Of a stretch of DNA of 64,000 bases, positions 60,251 to 64,000 are shown piece after piece (the stretch's first letter is position 1; every line of letters begins with the position of its first letter). Made by a program: the position numbers and the translations under genes. The stretch is from Hyphomicrobiales bacterium (GTDB taxonomy: Bacteria > Pseudomonadota > Alphaproteobacteria > Rhizobiales > Rhizobiaceae): NCBI GenBank assembly GCA_900469615.1, contig UBYA01000001.1:62001-126000 (forward strand). The letters run 5' to 3'. A model generated the notes under the pieces. It saw nothing but the letters and a program-made list of their open reading frames with translations. It had not been told where the DNA came from and did not search any database.

Positions 60251-61249
60251 GTGTTGCGGTTCTTTCTTTCTGCCGTGCGTGTGACGGCTGCATGCGTCTG
60301 GATTATTGCGCTCAGCGGCGCGTCGGCGGGGGAGGGCTCTTCCTATCCGATTACCATCAGGCATGCCTTCGGCACGACAGTCATCCCCAGGAAACCCGAA
60401 CGGATCGCCACCGTCGCCTGGGCGAATCATGAAGTGCCGTTAGCGCTCGGGATCGTGCCCGTCGGCTTTGCAGCGGCTAATTTCGGCGACGATGACGGCG
60501 ATGGGGTGCTGCCCTGGGTGTCGGAAAGGCTGACAGAGCTTCATGCCGGCAAGCCGGTGCTGTTCGACGAGGGAGATGGCATCGATTTCGAGGCGGTCGC
60601 CGCCACTCATCCCGATGTGATCCTGGCGGCTTATTCCGGCTTGAGCAGGTCGGATTACGACACGCTGAGCCAGATCGCTCCGGTGGTCGCTTATCCGCAG
60701 GCGCCCTGGTCGACCGATTGGCGCGATACGATCCGTCTCGACAGCGCCGGGCTGGGCATGGCCCCCGAAGGAGAGACCCTGATCGCAGGGATCGAGGCCG
60801 ACATCGCCAAGGCGGTTGCCGCGCATCCGGAGCTCAAGGGAAAGACGGCGATGTTCATAACGCATCTCGATCCGACCGACCTGAGCACGGTCAACTTCTA
60901 CACCACCAACGATACTCGCGTGAAGTTCCTTGCGGATCTCGGCCTGAAATCGCCGAAAAGCGTGGTCGAGGCCTCGGCGCCGGGCCGGTTCGCGGGTTCG
61001 ATCAGCGCCGAGCGCATCGATTCGTTCGACGATGTCGATATCGTCGTCACCTACGGCAACCAGCAGCTCCTCGACGCGCTGAAGGCCAATCCGCTCACCG
61101 CCAGGATGCCGGCCATCGCCAGGGGTGCGGTCGTCATGCTGGGCAGGAACCCGCTCGGCACGGCCGCCAATCCGACGCCCCTGTCGATCCGCTGGGTGCT
61201 GAAGGATTACGTGGATCTGCTTGCCGAAGCAGCCAGAAAGTCCGAATGA
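60251..61249 (+). CDS. Periplasmic iron-siderophore-binding protein (FecB/FhuD family)
   Basis: Binding protein of 332 residues in the TroA-like fold. The GTG at 60251 is preferred because GGTGGAG lies nine bases upstream and it yields a clean signal peptide (MLRFFLSAVRVTAACVWIIA); a GTG at 60236 adds five residues. 'ITIRHAFGTTVIPRKPERIATVAWANHEVPLALGI' is the classic start of the mature family and 'IDFEAVAATHPDVILAAYSGL' closes the first lobe. Two permeases and an ATPase follow with overlapping stops and starts, and the divergent receptor completes the path from cell surface to cytoplasm. Confidence 0.93.
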   Translation: MLRFFLSAVRVTAACVWIIALSGASAGEGSSYPITIRHAFGTTVIPRKPERIATVAWANHEVPLALGIVPVGFAAANFGDDDGDGVLPWVSERLTELHAGKPVLFDEGDGIDFEAVAATHPDVILAAYSGLSRSDYDTLSQIAPVVAYPQAPWSTDWRDTIRLDSAGLGMAPEGETLIAGIEADIAKAVAAHPELKGKTAMFITHLDPTDLSTVNFYTTNDTRVKFLADLGLKSPKSVVEASAPGRFAGSISAERIDSFDDVDIVVTYGNQQLLDALKANPLTARMPAIARGAVVMLGRNPLGTAANPTPLSIRWVLKDYVDLLAEAARKSE

Positions 61250-62289
61250 CGACCTCCGGCTCGCAATCCTCCCACTGGATTCCCGCACACGGCCGGTCGA
61301 ACCGCAATCGCGGCCTCTGGCTGGCGGTTCTGGTCGCGCTGCTCGCCGCGCTCTGCGCGCTTTCGGTTACGATCGGCACGCGCGAAGTGTCCTGGGCGGA
61401 CATTGCCTCGGCCCTGGCCGGACGGGCCGACGATATCGGTCAGGCGGCGGTCGCGGTGCGTATCCCGCGCACGCTGCTTGCACTGCTCGCCGGCGCCGCG
61501 CTCGGGCTTGCCGGCGCGATCATGCAGGGCGTGACACGCAACCCGCTTGCCGATCCGGGCATTCTCGGCGTCAACATGGGCGCGTCGCTGGCCGTCGTGG
61601 TCGGCGTCGCATGGTTCGGCATCGCAACGGCCGAGGCCTATATCCGGGCCGCGATCCTGGGTGCGGGATGCACGGCCGCTTTTGTTTACACCATCGGCTC
61701 TCTGGGGCGCGGCGGGGCGACGCCGCTCAAGCTCGCCCTCGCCGGCGCGGCCACATCGGTCGCCTTCTCCTCGATGGTGATCGCCGTGGTGCTGCCGCGC
61801 AACGACATCGCCGGCGGCATTCGCTCCTGGCAGATCGGTGGCGTGGGCGGGGCCTCCTTCGACCGCATTGTCCCCGTGCTGCCATTCCTGGCCGCCGGTT
61901 TCGCGATCGGCCTTCTGTCGGCGCGGAAGCTGAATTCGCTGGCCCTGGGCGACGAGCTGGCGGCCGGTCTGGGCGAGCGTGTCGCCCTGGCCCGCGCCGT
62001 GGCCTCGCTCGGCGCGATCCTGCTCTGCGGCGCAACGACAGCGATCTGCGGGCCTATCGGCTTCCTCGGACTGGTGGTGCCGCATCTGTGCCGTCTGATG
62101 GTCGGGGTCGATTATCGCTGGCTGCTGCCCTTTTCCACCCTTGGCGGCGCCTGCCTGTTGCTGGCGGCCGACATCCTTGGCCGCATCGTCGCCAGACCGG
62201 CCGAAATCGACGTCGGGATCGTGATGGCGCTTGTCGGCGCGCCATTCTTCATCGCGATCGTCCGTCGCCAGAGGGTGCGCGACCTGTGA
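61246..62289 (+). CDS. Iron-siderophore ABC permease, FecCD family (first)
   Basis: Inner-membrane permease of 347 residues with about ten helices. The ATG at 61246 overlaps the binding-protein stop (ATGA). The family marks are 'VRIPRTLLALLAGAALGLAGAIMQGVTRNPLADPGILGVNMGA' and 'AICGPIGFLGLVVPHLCRLMVG', the latter the coupling region for the ATPase. The N-terminal 22 residues are a polar cytoplasmic leader. It forms a heterodimer with the permease coded next. Confidence 0.94.
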   Translation: MTTSGSQSSHWIPAHGRSNRNRGLWLAVLVALLAALCALSVTIGTREVSWADIASALAGRADDIGQAAVAVRIPRTLLALLAGAALGLAGAIMQGVTRNPLADPGILGVNMGASLAVVVGVAWFGIATAEAYIRAAILGAGCTAAFVYTIGSLGRGGATPLKLALAGAATSVAFSSMVIAVVLPRNDIAGGIRSWQIGGVGGASFDRIVPVLPFLAAGFAIGLLSARKLNSLALGDELAAGLGERVALARAVASLGAILLCGATTAICGPIGFLGLVVPHLCRLMVGVDYRWLLPFSTLGGACLLLAADILGRIVARPAEIDVGIVMALVGAPFFIAIVRRQRVRDL

Positions 62290-62291
62290 CC

Positions 62292-63326
62292 ATGTCCATT
62301 TCCACACTCGACCGCATTATCGACAGCCGCAGGCGGCGTCTGCGCCGGTATGTGCTCTTGATCGCCATGCTGTCGGTTATCGTCGTAGCTCTCTTCGCGC
62401 TCACCTTGCTGCTCGGGCAGTCCTTCACACCGCCGGGGGACGTCGTGCGCGTGCTGCTCGGCGAAAACGTGCCGGGTGCGGCCTTTACCGTCGGTCAGCT
62501 CCGGCTGCCGCGTGCCATGCTTTCGGTGCTGGCGGGCCTGAGCTTCGGGCTCGGCGGTGTTGCGTTCCAGACCTTGCTGCGAAACCCGCTCGCCAGTCCC
62601 GATATCATCGGCATCAGCTCCGGTGCCAGTGCGGCGGCCGTTTTCGCCATCGTCGTGCTGTCGCTGAAGGGGCCGGTCGTCTCCCTGGTGGCCGTGACGG
62701 CTGGCCTCGGCGTCGCGCTTCTGGTCTACGGCCTGTCATTCCGAAACGGCGTCGCCGGCACGCGGCTCATTCTCGTCGGCATCGGCGTTTCGGCCATGCT
62801 GGAAAGCATGATCGCCTATATCCTGTCGCAAGCTCCGGCCTGGACGTTGCAGGAGGCGATGCGCTGGCTGACCGGCAGCGTGAACGGCGCACAGCTCGTC
62901 CAGGCGGCTCCGCTGCTCGCCTCGCTCGCCGTCTTCGGCGGCCTTCTGCTTAGCCGCGCGCGCGACCTGGAGGCGCTGCGGCTTGGAGATGACACCGCCG
63001 CCGCCCTCGGGGTCGGCGTTTCGCGCACTCGCGTGCTGGTCATCGTCGCGGCCGTCGGCATGATCGCCTCCGCCACGGCGGTCACCGGCCCGATCGCCTT
63101 CGTCGCCTTTCTTTCAGGGCCGATTGCGGCGCGTATCATGGGAAGCGGCGGATCGTTGCTCATCCCATCGGCGCTGATCGGCGCCGTCCTCGCGCTGGGA
63201 GGCGATTATGCCGGCCAGTTCCTCCTGTCGAGCCGCTATCCGGTGGGCGTGGTCACAGGCGCGTTCGGGGCTCCCTATCTGATTTTCCTGATCATCCGCG
63301 CCAATCGGACCGGAGGCACACTATGA
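62292..63326 (+). CDS. Iron-siderophore ABC permease, FecCD family (second)
   Basis: Second permease of 344 residues with the same layout: 'LRLPRAMLSVLAGLSFGLGGVAFQTLLRNPLASPDIIGISSGA' and 'AVTGPIAFVAFLSGPIAARIMG'. In the last motif the usual 'GLxxPH' is 'AFLSGPI', a change seen in some second subunits. The start may be this ATG or a GTG at 62286 that overlaps the previous stop (GTGA). It ends in an ATGA overlap with the ATPase gene. Confidence 0.93.
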   Translation: MSISTLDRIIDSRRRRLRRYVLLIAMLSVIVVALFALTLLLGQSFTPPGDVVRVLLGENVPGAAFTVGQLRLPRAMLSVLAGLSFGLGGVAFQTLLRNPLASPDIIGISSGASAAAVFAIVVLSLKGPVVSLVAVTAGLGVALLVYGLSFRNGVAGTRLILVGIGVSAMLESMIAYILSQAPAWTLQEAMRWLTGSVNGAQLVQAAPLLASLAVFGGLLLSRARDLEALRLGDDTAAALGVGVSRTRVLVIVAAVGMIASATAVTGPIAFVAFLSGPIAARIMGSGGSLLIPSALIGAVLALGGDYAGQFLLSSRYPVGVVTGAFGAPYLIFLIIRANRTGGTL

Positions 63327-64000
63327 CGGTTCATTCCCTTGTGGCCAGCGGGCTTTCCGTCGGCTACGGCCAAGTTGAAATTCTGCATCAGCTTGATCTC
63401 GCCGTCCCTCCCGGCAGGATCACAGCCATCGTCGGCGCCAATGCCTGTGGCAAGTCCACGCTTCTGCGCTCGTTGTCGCGACTGCTGGCACCGCGCCAGG
63501 GGCAGGTGCTGCTCGACGGTGAGGCGATCCACCGCATGCCATCGAAGGAACTGGCGCGCACGCTGGGGCTGCTGCCGCAGTCGCCGATCGCGCCGGAGGG
63601 CATCACCGTTGCTGATCTCGTCAGCCGCGGAAGGCACCCGCACCAGACCTTGTTTTCGCGCTGGACACGCAAGGATGACGAAGCCGTGGACAGCGCACTT
63701 TCGGACACCAAGCTCTTGGAGCTTGCCGAACGATCCGTGGACGAGCTTTCCGGCGGGCAACGTCAACGCGTGTGGATCGCCATGGCGCTGGCTCAACAGA
63801 CGGAAGTCCTGCTGCTGGACGAGCCGACGACATTTCTCGATATCAGTCACCAGATCGAGGTGCTGGATCTGTTGACCGATCTCAACCAGTCGCGTGGGAC
63901 CACGATCATCATGGTGCTGCACGACCTCAATCTCGCGGCGCGCTACGCAGACCACCTCGTCGCAATGGCGGGAGGGCGTGTCCACATTTCGGGCCGACCG
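63323..64000 (+). CDS. Iron-siderophore ABC ATPase, FecE/FhuC family (3' end outside window)
   Basis: The first 226 residues of an ATPase expected to be about 255-270 long; the frame runs off the window edge. Walker A is GANACGKST (residues about 38-46; Ala and Cys replace the common Gly and Cys/Gly of GPNGCGKST, allowed by the motif), the Q-loop is at LPQSP, the signature [15 protein letters not shown], Walker B VLLLDEPTTFLD and the switch His in VLHDLN. It powers the permease pair upstream and is the last visible gene of the plus-strand operon. Confidence 0.94.
   Translation, partial: MTVHSLVASGLSVGYGQVEILHQLDLAVPPGRITAIVGANACGKSTLLRSLSRLLAPRQGQVLLDGEAIHRMPSKELARTLGLLPQSPIAPEGITVADLVSRGRHPHQTLFSRWTRKDDEAVDSALSDTKLLELAERSVDELSGGQRQRVWIAMALAQQTEVLLLDEPTTFLDISHQIEVLDLLTDLNQSRGTTIIMVLHDLNLAARYADHLVAMAGGRVHISGRP

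Overview
The window looks like a chromosomal or megaplasmid segment of an alphaproteobacterium of the family Rhizobiaceae, most likely Rhizobium or a close relative. The evidence is a full-length 2830-residue cyclic beta-1,2-glucan synthase of the NdvB/ChvB type, a bacteriophytochrome with its heme oxygenase, many ABC importers, GC-rich codons, and promoters of the alphaproteobacterial EcfG stress type (GGAAC-N16/17-CGTT). I see no rRNA, tRNA, CRISPR, phage or intact insertion sequence.

Layout. 1-3782: end of a siderophore receptor, then a FhuD-like binding protein and a fused FhuB-like permease. 4616-13108: ndvB, with a strong hairpin just before its start. 13222-14853: a possible structured RNA, then an overlapping MarR regulator and short-chain dehydrogenase. 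15096-26037: a Dpp-type ABC importer (binding protein, two permeases, fused double ATPase) followed by four DAO-superfamily flavoproteins and a cupin, all on the plus strand, probably for uptake and oxidation of an N-substituted or D-amino acid or amine. 34428 down to 26228: eight tightly packed minus-strand genes coding for a Rieske protein, a Rieske-type oxygenase that has lost its own 2Fe-2S ligands, a GST homologue, an amidohydrolase of the 8-oxoguanine deaminase group and a complete BMP-family nucleoside/purine-type ABC importer. The first three genes match the parts list of the NdmC/NdmD/NdmE N7-demethylase of caffeine-degrading Pseudomonas, so I infer a methylated-purine uptake and demethylation operon.

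35331-43631: a hydroaromatic-acid locus. A minus-strand operon carries an amino-acid-type ABC importer, an AroQ-like dehydratase, a broken dehydrogenase and an AroE-like dehydrogenase. It diverges from a QuiC-like 3-dehydroshikimate dehydratase and is followed by two paralogous GntR/FCD regulators. The AroE-like and AroQ-like proteins both lack conserved substrate-contact residues, so the true substrate may not be quinate or shikimate. 43764-47201: an XRE-type regulator and a ProXWV/OpuA-type betaine importer with a clear terminator. 47970-49835: a FUSC-family exporter.

49931-56016: a region with a general-stress flavour. It holds bphO-bphP, a PhnA-like membrane protein with a 25-residue membrane peptide, CsbD and a DAO-family oxidoreductase. 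Two perfect and two near-consensus EcfG promoters precede these units. 56883-64000: a second siderophore system (AraC regulator, TonB-dependent receptor, binding protein, two separate permeases, ATPase cut by the window edge). Function calls are from reading protein motifs by eye; no database search was possible.
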